Part shown: positions 5,905-5,991 of the stretch, one piece after another | Layout of the letters: each line of letters begins with the position of its first letter | Numbering within the stretch: position 1 is the first letter of the stretch | NCBI GenBank assembly: GCA_964559535.1 | Contig: CAZLIC010000145.1 | Location: 1-5,991 of the forward strand | Length of the DNA stretch: 5,991 bases | From: CAZLIC01 sp964559535 | GTDB lineage: Bacteria > Pseudomonadota > Alphaproteobacteria > Rhodobacterales > Rhodobacteraceae | Direction of reading: 5' to 3' | Notes under the pieces: model-generated | What the model was told of the DNA's origin: nothing | The model's database searches: none | What the model saw: the letters and a program-made list of their open reading frames with translations, nothing else | Made by a program: the position numbers and the translations under genes

Positions 5905-5991
5905 CAGTCACGCCCCCCGAAGGTCAGCCTTGCCCCGCGCTGCGACCACAGAAGGACCAGCGCCGCGATGACGAATGGCGCGATGGGCCGC
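5904..5991 (-). CDS. livH: C-terminal tail of a LivH-like ABC permease (cut by window edge)
   Basis: Only the last 28 residues are in the window: RPIAPFVIAALVLLWSQRGA, then RLTFGGRD and a TGA stop at 5906-5904. They form one hydrophobic segment followed by a short positively charged tail, as in the last membrane helix of LivH permeases (RPxG... tail). The stop overlaps the livM start by one base. Identity as livH rests mainly on the standard H-M-G-F order and on this end, since no diagnostic motif is inside the window. The binding protein gene and the operon promoter must lie further right or elsewhere. Confidence 0.72.
   Translation of the reverse strand, partial: RPIAPFVIAALVLLWSQRGARLTFGGRD

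Noticed and set aside
1..5991. A mobile element, defence island or CRISPR system
   Set aside because: All coding space is filled by housekeeping respiratory, haem and transport genes. No transposase, integrase, long repeat or spaced repeat array is present.

Overview
The window looks like chromosomal DNA from a high-GC alphaproteobacterium of the Rhodobacter/Paracoccus group (Rhodobacterales). The basis is the codon use, the alphaproteobacterial form of CcoN with an extended N-terminus, and the gene order ccoN / fnrL / hemN with FNR boxes between the genes, which is characteristic of Rhodobacter relatives. Seven protein genes can be supported, two of them cut by the window edges. No tRNA, rRNA, insertion sequence, CRISPR array or prophage gene was seen.

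Left half (1 to 3504), microaerobic/anaerobic metabolism: the N-terminal 339 codons of ccoN (catalytic subunit of the high-affinity cbb3 cytochrome oxidase) run leftward off the edge. Upstream of it is a 282-bp intergenic region with a perfect FNR box. Next comes fnrL, also leftward, encoding the oxygen-sensing [4Fe-4S] regulator that should bind such boxes. An 83-bp intergenic region separates fnrL from the divergent hemN (oxygen-independent coproporphyrinogen III dehydrogenase), and a second perfect FNR box lies in it. The two boxes carry the same 14-mer in opposite orientations. The sensor, its terminal-oxidase target and its haem-synthesis target are therefore adjacent: low oxygen activates FnrL, which should raise oxidase and haem production together, and FnrL may also control itself.

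Right half (3507 to 5991), an ABC uptake system of the branched-chain / hydrophobic amino-acid (Liv, HAAT) type: livH (C-terminal tail only), livM, livG and livF, all leftward and translationally coupled by 1-, 4- and 4-nt stop/start overlaps. The periplasmic binding protein is not in the window, so the substrate cannot be fixed. livF converges on hemN with only two bases between the stop codons.

The region is mostly well-understood core metabolism. I do not see a new system. The points worth a second look are regulatory geometry (one FNR box serving two divergent genes at almost symmetric distances, with a possible leaderless or near-leaderless hemN), the cysteine pattern of FnrL, an unusual LivG signature motif, and small dyads in the ccoN leader.
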